Source: Bizionia sp. M204
GTDB taxonomy: Bacteria; Bacteroidota; Bacteroidia; Flavobacteriales; Flavobacteriaceae
Direction: 5' to 3'
Assembly (NCBI RefSeq): GCF_023205095.1
Contig: NZ_CP046242.1
Location: forward strand, 2,655,001 to 2,719,000
Length of the DNA stretch: 64,000 nucleotides
Shown piece after piece: positions 1 through 7,900 of this stretch (positions are counted from its first letter, which is position 1; every line of letters starts with the position of its first letter). The notes under the pieces were generated by a model. The model was not told the DNA's origin, made no database searches, and worked only from the letters and a program-made list of their open reading frames with translations. Position numbers and translations under genes: made by a program.

Positions 1-751
1 CAATTCGGTATTCAGACACCCAAAGACCCTTTTTAGCTAAAAATTTCCCCTGAATTATAGCAGAACGGAAATCGCTTACTTTTAAAATAATTTTCTTTTT
101 AATCTGATTTTTGGCATTGGGATAAAAATCGATGAAATTTTCAAAATAGCTATATAATCTTGGGTTCATACCTGCCGAAAGCACCACAGACGAACTTAAA
201 TTACTATTAGCAAAACCGCGAAGTGATGCATGTGCATCATTAAATTCTACTGGTAATTTTTCCGATTTAATAAAGTTTTCTTTATCAATTTTGGTCATGA
301 TATTCACATCAATTTCACCAGCCGATAAATGAGAGTCTACATAGTTTTTAATGCTATCTTTAAGCATCAAACCTTCATCTAACAAATTTGAAAGTCCTTG
401 TTTGATGTTGGACTTATTGGGAAGCATATCTATAAAATTCTCTAAAGCCGATTTACTTTCTGAAATTTCTTCTTTAAATTTTACAAACTTATTTTTAACA
501 ATGGTATCAACCAAGTTTAAATATGCTGTAATACGTTTAGCACGATAATCGTCCACCTTTTTAGAAATTTCCTGATAAGGCAGACTAAATTTTTCACTAT
601 AAAAAGCGTTCATACGTTCTAAAAGCTCATCGTCAATAATTGAAATTACAGACGAAATCCCGTATTGCGCCACACGAATAGGGCTATCTATGGTATAGGC
701 TAAACCCATAACAGGAATATGGAAATTATGTGTGTGGTTGGATGCTCTCAT
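1..751 (-). CDS. Conserved hypothetical protein, N-terminal 250 residues (gene runs off the window)
   Basis: An uninterrupted minus-strand reading frame starts with ATG at 751-749 and stays open to the window edge, so only the first 250 residues are seen. The product begins MRASNHTHNFHIPVMGLAYT and continues with a phrase about a 'YGISSVISIIDDEL' core that recalls TIM-barrel flavoenzymes, but I do not recognise the family and give no function. There is no signal peptide. Its upstream region carries an FNR/CRP-like palindrome at 811-824, which suggests oxygen or stress control (inference). The only other open frame here, antisense at 351-548, is a shadow of it. Confidence 0.75.
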   Translation of the reverse strand, partial: MRASNHTHNFHIPVMGLAYTIDSPIRVAQYGISSVISIIDDELLERMNAFYSEKFSLPYQEISKKVDDYRAKRITAYLNLVDTIVKNKFVKFKEEISESKSALENFIDMLPNKSNIKQGLSNLLDEGLMLKDSIKNYVDSHLSAGEIDVNIMTKIDKENFIKSEKLPVEFNDAHASLRGFANSNLSSSVVLSAGMNPRLYSYFENFIDFYPNAKNQIKKKIILKVSDFRSAIIQGKFLAKKGLWVSEYRI

Positions 752-810
752 GATGTGTATTTTAAAAAATAATTAAGCCGCAAAAGCGCTAAATGTAAAC
801 TTCCTAAAAG

Positions 811-824
811 ATGATAAATATCAT
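811..824. promoter_or_regulatory. FNR/CRP-like palindrome (ATGAT-N4-ATCAT)
   Basis: ATGATAAATATCAT is a perfect two-arm palindrome 60 bp upstream of the minus-strand gene starting at 751 and 190 bp upstream of the plus-strand gene at 1015. It has the TGAT-N4-ATCA spacing of FNR boxes. Two close relatives occur at 6106-6119 and 33445-33458. The rest of the 752-1014 interval shows no gene. Confidence 0.45.
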
Positions 825-1014
825 ACCTTTTAGTCTTTTATTATTTTAGATTAGAAAATTTTAAAAACAATTGTTGATATACGTCAAGCCTTTACCTTTC
901 TGCATTTATCTTTCAGAAGAAATATGTACACCAATAGGTTTTAATTATTACTTTTAAAAACTGTAACATGTACCTATCTATTTCATGTTCTGCAATCTGC
1001 CATAAAACCACCGC

Positions 1015-1494
1015 ATGACTACCTTCCCTGTTTCTGCCTCAACTCTCTCTGAAACCGCTTTAGGCAACTTCATAAAAGACACGTATCAACTAGCGGCAAA
1101 TTTTAGCTGTAAGTTATACCGAACAGGTTTAAACCATACCTACTTTATTACAGATGGGCAAACCACTTATGTTATTCGGGTTTACTGCTATAACTGGCGA
1201 ACAAAAACGGAAATTCAGGAAGAATTACGTTTATTAAACCAACTTAAAAACAACAACCTTTCGGTTTCATTTCCTATTGCTGACAAAAATGGGATCGTAA
1301 TTCAAGACGTTCAAGCACCAGAAGGACTGCGCCATGTGGTACTTTTTTCCTTTGCTAAAGGTGACAAAATTCGCGTTATGAAACCAGACACCTGTTTTGC
1401 TATTGGCGAAATTATGGCCAAAATTCATAATGAAACCGAAGGACAGAATTATGAACTGTACAACCCAAACTTTGATTTTAAAAATAGTGGGTAA
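1015..1494 (+). pseudogene. Truncated aminoglycoside phosphotransferase / homoserine kinase-like protein
   Basis: The 159-residue product resembles the N-terminal lobe of the APH/choline-kinase superfamily: residues 35-60 (TGLNHTYFI, YVIRVY) fit the glycine-loop and nucleotide-binding strands, and residues 120-145 fit the linker into the C-lobe. Family members are usually about 300-350 residues and carry the catalytic HxD and Mg-binding Asp in the C-lobe; both are absent because the frame stops at 1492-1494. I could not find the missing half in any frame down to 1580. The gene ends right before the accessory Fic island, so the truncation may be an insertion scar. Probably non-functional as a kinase. 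Confidence 0.6.
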
Positions 1495-1580
1495 GATTTT
1501 CGTTCCGAAAATCCGCTAACAAAAACCCGCACTTGTCATTCACAAAACCATTGGATTAAATTTAACAGAACCATTAAAAA

Positions 1581-1694
1581 GTAAACCTAATTGTTTACTT
1601 TTTTTATTTATTGTAAACATATAAGATTACTTTTTTATATATTTGTAAATGCATATGTTTACAATTATATTGTTTTGTAAACTTAAAGCTTTAC
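1581..1694. promoter_or_regulatory. Array of four 18-bp operators at exact 32-bp spacing
   Basis: Four copies of the pattern GTAAAC-N6-GTTTAC start at 1581, 1613, 1645 and 1677. Each is 18 bp and separated from the next by 14 T/A-rich bp, so the period is exactly 32 bp (about three helical turns). Copies 1 (GTAAAC/GTTTAC) and 3 (GTAAAT/GTTTAC) are near-perfect; copies 2 (GTAAAC/GATTAC) and 4 (GTAAAC/CTTTAC) have one changed base in the right arm. The last copy ends 5 bp before the start codon at 1700. A -7 element TATATTTG (1638-1645) lies between copies 2 and 3. The likely ligand is the HTH protein encoded next (autoregulation, inference). Confidence 0.8.
1638..1645 (+). promoter_or_regulatory. 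Bacteroidetes-type -7 element for the Fic island
   Basis: TATATTTG matches the TAnnTTTG -7 consensus of Bacteroidetes sigma factors. Transcription would begin near 1652, inside operator copy 3, so a protein bound to the array would block the promoter. No exact -33 TTTG is found at 19-23 bp; a TTG at 1611-1613 is slightly too far. Confidence 0.45.
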
Positions 1695-1699
1695 AAAAA

Positions 1700-2161
1700 A
1701 TGAGAAATAAGCACAAACTTTTAATTGAGCAGTTAGACCAAAAGCTTCATCCATTCGCTGAAACCCGAAAGATCTTGGTTCCACAACGTGGATGGATAAA
1801 TACAATTAGAACATCACTCAATATGACAATGGCACAACTTGGCGCCAAATTAAATATTACACGACAAGGTGTAAAAAGAATTGAAGAAAGTGAGGCTAAT
1901 GGTTCCATAACGCTCAAATCTTTAAAAGATGTAGCCCATGCACTGGATTTAAAATTAATATATGCACTAGTGCCAATAAATGGGACCATCAACGATTTAG
2001 TTGAAATAAAAGCAGAAAATCTGGCCAGAAAGATTGTATTAAGAACCAATCAAAATATGAAATTAGAAGACCAAGGAATTGGCGATGAAAAACTAGCTAA
2101 AACAATAGAGGAACTGGCTAGTGAAATAAAACGCGAGATGAAAAAATCATTATGGGATTAG
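1700..2161 (+). CDS. Mobile mystery protein A-like HTH regulator/antitoxin
   Basis: The 153-residue protein has a central helix-turn-helix (about residues 40-75: TMAQLGAKLNITRQGVKRIE) of the Xre/Cro type and matches, from memory, the TIGR02612 'mobile mystery protein A' family that always accompanies a Fic protein. I start at the ATG at 1700 rather than at an in-frame ATG at 1649 because the 51 bases between them consist of operator copies 3 and 4. The stop overlaps the start of the Fic gene by 10 bp, so the two are translationally coupled. Likely role: DNA-binding partner that autoregulates and perhaps restrains the Fic enzyme, as in toxin-antitoxin pairs. The antitoxin role is inferred. Confidence 0.8.
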   Translation: MRNKHKLLIEQLDQKLHPFAETRKILVPQRGWINTIRTSLNMTMAQLGAKLNITRQGVKRIEESEANGSITLKSLKDVAHALDLKLIYALVPINGTINDLVEIKAENLARKIVLRTNQNMKLEDQGIGDEKLAKTIEELASEIKREMKKSLWD

Positions 2162-2748
2162 AATTTGATTATAAAGTAGGACAAACACCTTTAGACGAAG
2201 TTGAAAAGGAGGGTCTTAAAATAAAGTCAATTACTACGCAAGGGGAACTGGATGAATTTGAGCAATTGAATATTGAAAAAGCTGTCGAATGGACCATTCA
2301 TACAAAATTGAAACCTGAAAAAATTTTAACGGAAAAATTTGTAAAAGACTTACATAAAAAAATGTATGGCGATGTATGGAAATGGGCAGGTGAATTCAGA
2401 ATGACTGAAAAAAACATTGGAATCCCGCGGGCACAAATTGGAATTGAATTAAAAAATTTACTGGACAACACGAAATACAGGATAGAATACAAAACTTTTC
2501 CGCCGGAAGAACTAGCTATAAGATTTAAACATCGTATAGTACCCATTCATTGCTTTCCAAATGGAAATGGAAGGCACTCCCGAATGATGGCTGACATTAT
2601 TATGGAATCCATATTCGGGAATGATATATTTACTTGGCATCAATCAAATACGGTAAAAGCTAGCGAAACACGAAATAAGTATTTAAAATCCTTGAGAGAA
2701 GCTGATAATGGTAATTTTACATCGTTAATTGAATTTGCAAAAAACTAA
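2152..2748 (+). CDS. Fic-domain protein, mobile mystery protein B family
   Basis: The 198-residue protein carries the Fic core motif HCFPNGNGRHSR at residues 133-144, a match to HxFx(D/N)GNGRxxR; the His is the catalytic base for transfer of AMP (or a related nucleotide) to target hydroxyls. Note Asn where the canonical motif usually has Asp/Glu after Pro, which binds Mg; this may lower or change activity. The N-terminal helices (residues 30-75) are typical of TIGR02613 (mobile mystery protein B). No clear (S/T)xxxE(G/N) inhibitory motif was found in this protein or its partner. It overlaps the HTH gene upstream by 10 bp and is followed after 20 bp by a frameshifted Imm11-like gene. Confidence 0.85.
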   Translation: MGLEFDYKVGQTPLDEVEKEGLKIKSITTQGELDEFEQLNIEKAVEWTIHTKLKPEKILTEKFVKDLHKKMYGDVWKWAGEFRMTEKNIGIPRAQIGIELKNLLDNTKYRIEYKTFPPEELAIRFKHRIVPIHCFPNGNGRHSRMMADIIMESIFGNDIFTWHQSNTVKASETRNKYLKSLREADNGNFTSLIEFAKN

Positions 2749-2768
2749 AATTAGCTAAACTGAAAAAG

Positions 2769-3421
2769 ATGCTGAACTACAACAAAATATTTCAGATTAG
2801 AGAATCTTATTCTAATCGTCCATTTAGAGGTGTTATTGAAAATTTTGATTTGGCCGAACCTGAAATTTCAAGAGGAGAAAAACACATAACAGAAACAGTT
2901 ACGGTAAAACATATAATGGGTGGACAAACCCTTTATGATATAGTTTGGACAACCAATGCTTTTCCGCTAATAGTTAGCGAAAGAGTAATTAGGTTATTTA
3001 AATCAAATGGAATTACAGGTTGGAAAACATACAATGTTGAAATTCGCTCAAAAAAGAATGAATTGATTGACCAAAATTTTTTCGGAATTATTATAACTGG
3101 TCGCTGTGGCCATCGAGATTATTCTAAAAGCTCAATAGTATTAAGCAAAATTGGAGTGTACACCAAACCCACATTAAAGGTTTTTATTTTAACGATGATT
3201 CCTGTGACGATTCTGATTTATTTATGAGTAACCCTGATGACGAAGGACATTCAACTATGCATCGTTTTTGCTCACAAAATGTTGTAAACCTATTTCAAAA
3301 AGAAAAAATAAAGAATATTAATTTTGAAAACCTAAATGAGTCAACATTGGCAATTGAACTACACCAAATACCCCTGACTGACAAACAAAAATCTGAAATG
3401 GAAAAATTAGATACCAATTAG
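2769..3421 (+). pseudogene. Imm11/DUF1629-like protein gene with a frameshift at about 3168
   Basis: Two frames that abut encode one protein. The first (2769 to about 3168) gives roughly 134 residues including LIVSERVIRLFKSNGITGW, resembling the Imm11 (DUF1629) immunity family. The reading then makes sense only in another frame: HIKGFYFNDDSCDDSDLFMS, continuing through MHRFCSQNVVNLF to a stop at 3419-3421. The switch falls at a CCC run (3168-3170); one extra C would restore a single frame of about 217 codons. So either a one-base deletion has killed the gene or the assembly lacks a C. Family assignment is from memory and moderate; the frameshift itself is seen in the sequence. Confidence 0.6.
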
Positions 3422-3599
3422 CAACTAATATTTCCGATACCATAAAAAAGTTTGTATAACCTGGCATAAAAATAAATGTGTGTTAGTATCCCTTAAAAAC
3501 CACCTTCAACTAAAAATAAATTAAAAAAAATAATTTCTAAGTGTAACAAATACTATTTTTTTAATCAAAGGAGTACAAACCTTAAAAATCAATAGTATT

Positions 3600-4484
3600 A
3601 TGAAAAGCTTAATTAGAATTATCATCCTATGCATTATTACTACAAGCAGCACTAATAGCTTCGGTTTTAATTGCGGAACAAATTTACTGGAAACAGCAGA
3701 AGCTAAACCTTTTACCATAGAAACCATGGGACAAGGAAAACCCGTATTATACCTTCCTGGATTTGCAACACCTGGTTCGATATGGAAAGAAACCGTTGAG
3801 AACTTAAATTTAGAACGGAAATCCTATCTCTTTTCCTATGCTGGTTTCAATGGTCTTGAGCCCATAGAAATGCCCTGGTATGCAACCATCAAAAACGCAA
3901 TTATTGAATATATATCAGAAAATAATATGTCTAATATCATAATTGTTGGTCATAGCATGGGTGGAAATTTAGCTGTAGATATAGCATCTGAATTACCGAA
4001 TAAAGTTTCTAAAATTGTTATAGTAGAAGCACTACCTTGTATGCGTGAAGTAATGATGCCTAATGTTCCCGCAGCAAATTTTTATTATAACAGTCCATAC
4101 AATACACAAATGCTGGAAATGGAGCCTCTACAGTTCGAAAACATAGCGGATATGATGGCTGCAAATATGACATTGAATGAAGATAAAAAAGTAATTATAA
4201 AAGATTGGATTCTTGAGGCAGACCGAAAAACTTGGGTTTATGGATATACCGATTTATTAAAATTAGACTTAAGGACTATTTTAAAGAAAGTAACATGTGA
4301 AACATTAATAGTAGGCGCATCTTTCCCTAATGTAAAAATAGCACAAGAAAATTATGAAAAGCAATATTTAAACTTACCAAACAAAACGCTCATAATGGCA
4401 TCTAACAGTAAACACTTCTTAATGTTTGATCAACCAGAATGGTTTTATAAAACTGTAAATGATTTTTTGGTCAATGAAAAGTAA
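3600..4484 (+). CDS. Exported alpha/beta-hydrolase
   Basis: The 294-residue protein has an N-terminal hydrophobic signal segment (residues 1-22), the strand-turn LPGF that shapes the oxyanion hole (about residues 50-53), and the nucleophile elbow GHSMGG at about residues 118-123 with Ser as nucleophile. The likely catalytic His is in the C-terminal NSKHFLMFD. The substrate cannot be read from sequence. Its last 11 bases overlap the start of an ECF sigma factor, and a small membrane protein follows, so it is the first gene of a three-gene operon. The 172-bp gap before it is very A/T-rich and holds nothing else I can name. Confidence 0.85.
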   Translation: MKSLIRIIILCIITTSSTNSFGFNCGTNLLETAEAKPFTIETMGQGKPVLYLPGFATPGSIWKETVENLNLERKSYLFSYAGFNGLEPIEMPWYATIKNAIIEYISENNMSNIIIVGHSMGGNLAVDIASELPNKVSKIVIVEALPCMREVMMPNVPAANFYYNSPYNTQMLEMEPLQFENIADMMAANMTLNEDKKVIIKDWILEADRKTWVYGYTDLLKLDLRTILKKVTCETLIVGASFPNVKIAQENYEKQYLNLPNKTLIMASNSKHFLMFDQPEWFYKTVNDFLVNEK

Positions 4485-4980
4485 TAAAAACGAACCTTTT
4501 GAAACCATTTATCGCCAACACCATGCTATGGTTCTACATATGTGTTTGGGATTTGTTAAAGGTGATAAAGATACTGCCAACGATTTGTCTCAAGAAATAT
4601 TTATTAGTGTATGGAATAACTTAGATAAATTTCGAGGGGCATCATCTTACAAAACATGGATTTACAGAATAACAGTAAATACATGTTTACAATATGTAAA
4701 GAAGGACAAAAAAGAAAAGACAGTTCCTACGTTAGATGTAGAAAATAAAGCAGCTACTATAGAAACTGAAACCAATACAAATCAGAATGTTTCAGAATTA
4801 TATAAAGCCATTGGACAATTGAAAAAAATAGATAGATTAATAATTATGATGGTCTTGGAAAATCAGGATTATGATAAAATATCAGAGGTTATAGGGATAA
4901 GACATACAAACGTAAGGGTTAAAATTTATAGAATAAAAAAACGTCTTGCAACAATTTTAAAAAACAATAAAAATGAATAG
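4474..4980 (+). CDS. ECF-type RNA polymerase sigma-70 factor
   Basis: 168 residues, starting at MKSNKNEPF. Region 2 (residues 8-75) contains the typical YRQHHAMVLHMCLGFVKG and DLSQEIFISVWNNL helices, with FRGASSYKTWIYRITVNTC as the -10 recognition part. Region 4 (residues 110-165) ends with the HTH that reads the -35. An earlier in-frame ATG at 4459 is rejected because it lies deeper inside the hydrolase gene. It overlaps the upstream hydrolase by 11 bp and the downstream membrane protein by 8 bp, the arrangement expected for sigma/anti-sigma pairs. Confidence 0.9.
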   Translation: MKSNKNEPFETIYRQHHAMVLHMCLGFVKGDKDTANDLSQEIFISVWNNLDKFRGASSYKTWIYRITVNTCLQYVKKDKKEKTVPTLDVENKAATIETETNTNQNVSELYKAIGQLKKIDRLIIMMVLENQDYDKISEVIGIRHTNVRVKIYRIKKRLATILKNNKNE

Positions 4981-5566
4981 CAATTTTGAAGAACTACAAA
5001 GCAATTGGGAAAGCAGCAAAAAAAACATTGATATTTGTGATACAAACTTTGATGGCTTGTATGCTAAAATAAAAAGTAAGGAAAAAGAAAATTATTTATT
5101 CTATTATGGCACAATAACAATCTTGTGTGTAACACTTATAGTCATTTCTTTATTCTTTTATTATACTGCTCCAGTAAAAGAAACATTAAGCCAAATAGGT
5201 GCTGGGTTAATGGTTTTTGGTTTGGTGTTTAGAATTTTTATTGAAATAATTAGCATTTATAAAGCAAAGCAAATTAGTAATCTAGATAACACATTAAAAA
5301 CTACTGAAAACTCTATCCAATTTCATCAATTTAGAAAAACCATCCATAAAGTTATTGCGCCTATAATTATAGGGCTATACACGATTGGGTTTTATTTGAT
5401 TACACCTGAATTTAGTTTACATATGGAATTATGGAATATTGTATTAATTGATATATCTTATGTGGTTATTGCAATAATTCTATTTGTAGTCATTAGAAAA
5501 GGTGTTAAAAAAGAAATGCAAAAGCTAACAGACATAATGAAATTAAAGAAAGAGATTACCGAGTAA
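4973..5566 (+). CDS. Four-helix membrane protein, candidate anti-sigma factor
   Basis: The 197-residue protein starts with about 35 hydrophilic residues rich in Ser, Asn and Lys, then four hydrophobic segments at about residues 42-66, 75-95, 125-145 and 152-172. It overlaps the ECF sigma gene by 8 bp (ATGAATAG), which suggests that the cytoplasmic N-terminus binds the sigma factor. It lacks the zinc-binding HxxxCxxC motif of ZAS anti-sigma factors. The role is inferred from position only. Confidence 0.7.
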   Translation: MNSNFEELQSNWESSKKNIDICDTNFDGLYAKIKSKEKENYLFYYGTITILCVTLIVISLFFYYTAPVKETLSQIGAGLMVFGLVFRIFIEIISIYKAKQISNLDNTLKTTENSIQFHQFRKTIHKVIAPIIIGLYTIGFYLITPEFSLHMELWNIVLIDISYVVIAIILFVVIRKGVKKEMQKLTDIMKLKKEITE

Positions 5567-5614
5567 AATTTGATAATAAAAGGTTAATGAACTCTGATAA
5601 AAACAAGCAAACGT

Positions 5615-6013
5615 TTATTCCAAAGAATATTCTGCAACCAATTTCACAAAATCCAAAGAACTAATCATGCCTACTATATTTCCTTCGTCCATTACAACCA
5701 TGTGGTGTACGTCGTGCCTCAGCATCATTTTAGCGGCCGCATTAGCGCTTGAATTCATATGGACTACATGAACTCTAGATGATGTCATGACATCTTCCAG
5801 AGTCGTGCTTTCTTGAACAAGTTTATTCATATCCGTCGTGGTGACAATACCGCGTATAATCATCTCCGTATCTAATATGTCTTTGGAATAGGATATAATG
5901 GGAATAGCATTTATTCCTTTATCCTTCATTAGCGCTCTTACCTCAATAACACTGTTTTCTCCTTTAGCTGTAATAACTGGTGCTGACATAAAATCTTTTA
6001 CTTGTATTTTCAT
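5615..6013 (-). CDS. Stand-alone CBS-pair protein
   Basis: 132 residues made of two CBS motifs: residues 6-68 (DFMSAPVITAKGENSV ... RGIVTTTDM) and 72-130 (VMTSSRVHVVHMNSSA ... GMISSLDFV). Such free-standing CBS pairs bind adenine nucleotides and act as energy or redox sensors. No enzyme domain is attached. Upstream, at 6106-6119, lies an FNR/CRP-like palindrome, consistent with stress or low-oxygen control. Confidence 0.85.
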   Translation of the reverse strand: MKIQVKDFMSAPVITAKGENSVIEVRALMKDKGINAIPIISYSKDILDTEMIIRGIVTTTDMNKLVQESTTLEDVMTSSRVHVVHMNSSANAAAKMMLRHDVHHMVVMDEGNIVGMISSLDFVKLVAEYSLE

Positions 6014-6105
6014 AAACTCTTGGTTTAAATTTTATAATACTAAAAGCAGAAATAACCATCCACTCGCCATAATTGTAAAAATAAGATTATGTGAGCCTAA
6101 TTCAT

Positions 6106-6119
6106 ATGATATTAATCAT
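6106..6119. promoter_or_regulatory. FNR/CRP-like palindrome upstream of the CBS gene
   Basis: ATGATATTAATCAT has the ATGAT-N4-ATCAT layout shared with sites at 811 and 33445. It is 93 bp upstream of the CBS gene start at 6013. The rest of the 6014-6290 interval holds no gene I can see. Confidence 0.45.
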
Positions 6120-6291
6120 ATTAAGTTGAATAGACAATGTAGAAAATAAAGAAGTAGCAACTAAAACACTTTTTAGCTTTTTCTGTTGTATGCTTCCACA
6201 GTTGATAAAATGAGATGTGAATTAAACAGGCCACGTTTTAAGGCGTTTATCATTCAAATGTTCGACCTATGCTTGACCTACCTAAAAAACA

Positions 6292-6319
6292 AAAGCCTTT
6301 ACATTTCTGTAAAGGCTTT
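6292..6319 (-). terminator. Rho-independent terminator after tRNA-Asn
   Basis: A perfect 12-bp stem (AAAGCCTTTACA at 6292-6303 with TGTAAAGGCTTT at 6308-6319, loop of 4). Read on the minus strand it is followed by a T-rich tract, 12 bases after the 3' end of the tRNA. Confidence 0.85.
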
Positions 6320-6330
6320 GTCTAACTGTG

Positions 6331-6404
6331 CTCCTCCTCTTAGGCTCGAACTAAGGACCCTCTGATTAACAGTCAGATGCTCTAACCAACTGAGCTAAGG
6401 AGGA
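6331..6404 (-). tRNA. tRNA-Asn (anticodon GTT)
   Basis: 74 nt on the minus strand. The 7-bp acceptor stem is TCCTCCT/AGGAGGA with discriminator G. The D arm is GCTC-AGTTGGTTA-GAGC, the anticodon arm is TCTGA-CTGTTAA-TCAGA with anticodon GTT, and the T arm is CTTAG-TTCGAGC-CTAAG. The 3' CCA is not encoded. A strong terminator follows. Confidence 0.97.
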
Positions 6405-6498
6405 GTGTTATCGCTTTTGCGAGGGCAAATATATATATTTTTTTAATTACAACAAAACAAGATTTGATTTTTTCTGAAAAAAAATTTCATCTTTATTG

Positions 6499-7827
6499 TC
6501 ATTCAAAAATCGCTTTGTAAATATCATTTCCATTTGCAAACAACACCAAGGATATAAGTAGTATGAAACCAACTAGTTGGGCATACTCCATAAATTTATC
6601 GCCCGGTTTTCTACCCGAAATCATTTCGTAAATTAAAAACATAACATGACCACCATCCAAGGCAGGAATCGGCAATAAATTTAAAACACCTAACATAATA
6701 GATAGGAAAGCGGTAATAGCCCAAAAAGCTTTCCAGTTCCACGATGGTGGAAACATATTTCCAATGGCTGCAAATCCACCCACTTGAGCTGCACCTTTTT
6801 TCGTGAAAATGTATTTAAACTGTGCCAAATAATCCTTAATAGTCCAATAACCTAATGCGGCCCCTTTAGTAATACTTTCGCCAAAGGAATAATCCTTATG
6901 GTTAATTTTTACATAGTCTGGATCGGTTCCTTTGGTTATTATACCAATAGTAGCATCATCACTTGGAGTTACTTTTAAAATTTCATTTTCGCCATTACGT
7001 TCTACAACAAGACTTACTTCTGGTGCTTGTGTGTTTTTCAGTACAAAAGACAAATCCGTTAGGTAATTTATTTCTATTCCATTAATATTAACTAATTTAT
7101 CCGTAACCAAAAGTCCTGCTTTTTCAGCTGGAGAATCTGGCACAATAGAATCTAATACAAATGGTGTTCGTGGTGCCATGGCAGGTAAATCGCCAGCCTC
7201 AAACAACTGCGTTCCTATATCTTTTGGCAATGTTAGCGTTTCGGTAGCTCCGGATTCACGTTCTACTTGTATTTCTTTAACATCTCTAAATAGTAAGTGG
7301 GACGTAATATCTGTAACTTCAGAAAAAGGCTTGCCGTCTACTGATACTATTTTGTCACCTTGTTGGAAACCGTATTGCTCCATAGTTTTAGTAACACCAA
7401 AACCATATTTAATATCGTCCTTAGTTGTGTAGTCCGTTCCCCAAACAAACAATATCATCATATAAATAACGAAACCTAATACGAAGTTTACAAATACACC
7501 ACCAAGCATAATTATTAAGCGTTGCCACGCTGGCTTGGTTCTAAATTCCCATGGTTGTGGTGGTTGAGCCATTTGTTCCTTATCCATGCTTTCATCAATC
7601 ATTCCAGCAATTTTTACGTAACCACCTAATGGCAACCAGCCGATTCCGTAAACGGTATCGCCAATTTTTTTCTTGAATAATGAAAACTTAATATCGAAAA
7701 ACAGGTAGAACTTTTCTACACGTGTTCCGAATAATTTTGCAGGAATAAAATGACCTAATTCATGTAAAACAATAAGAATAGACAGACTTAAAAATAATTG
7801 TGCTGCCTTTATTAATATAATTGTCAT
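6499..7827 (-). CDS. rseP: RIP metalloprotease RseP (site-2 protease)
   Basis: 442 residues. The zinc motif HELGH is at about residues 22-26 in the first membrane helix, and the second motif (LPIPALDGGH) is near residues 380-395 with the third zinc ligand Asp. One or two PDZ modules lie between (about residues 130-290; VDGKPFSEV, VNINGIEIN). It is an inner-membrane intramembrane protease that cleaves anti-sigma factors and signal-peptide remnants. A TACTTTTG -7 element is seen on the minus strand at 7860-7853. The length is normal. Confidence 0.95.
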   Translation of the reverse strand: MTIILIKAAQLFLSLSILIVLHELGHFIPAKLFGTRVEKFYLFFDIKFSLFKKKIGDTVYGIGWLPLGGYVKIAGMIDESMDKEQMAQPPQPWEFRTKPAWQRLIIMLGGVFVNFVLGFVIYMMILFVWGTDYTTKDDIKYGFGVTKTMEQYGFQQGDKIVSVDGKPFSEVTDITSHLLFRDVKEIQVERESGATETLTLPKDIGTQLFEAGDLPAMAPRTPFVLDSIVPDSPAEKAGLLVTDKLVNINGIEINYLTDLSFVLKNTQAPEVSLVVERNGENEILKVTPSDDATIGIITKGTDPDYVKINHKDYSFGESITKGAALGYWTIKDYLAQFKYIFTKKGAAQVGGFAAIGNMFPPSWNWKAFWAITAFLSIMLGVLNLLPIPALDGGHVMFLIYEMISGRKPGDKFMEYAQLVGFILLISLVLFANGNDIYKAIFE

Positions 7828-7900
7828 AAGAGATTCTTCTTTTTATAGCGCACAAAAGTAGTGTTTTAACACCATTTAGAAAACTATAAGCGCTTTATTG

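Noticed and set aside
1581-1694. CRISPR-like array (18-bp repeats, 14-bp spacers)
   Set aside because: Repeats are too short and palindromic, spacers are T/A-rich and too short, there are no cas genes, and the array ends at a start codon. An operator array explains it.
1649-1699. N-terminal extension of the HTH protein from ATG 1649
   Set aside because: These bases are operator copies 3 and 4 and the translated residues do not belong to the family.
6331-6404. tRNA-Asn as an integration site of a genomic island
   Set aside because: I found no partial tRNA copy or integrase in the window; flanking genes are housekeeping.
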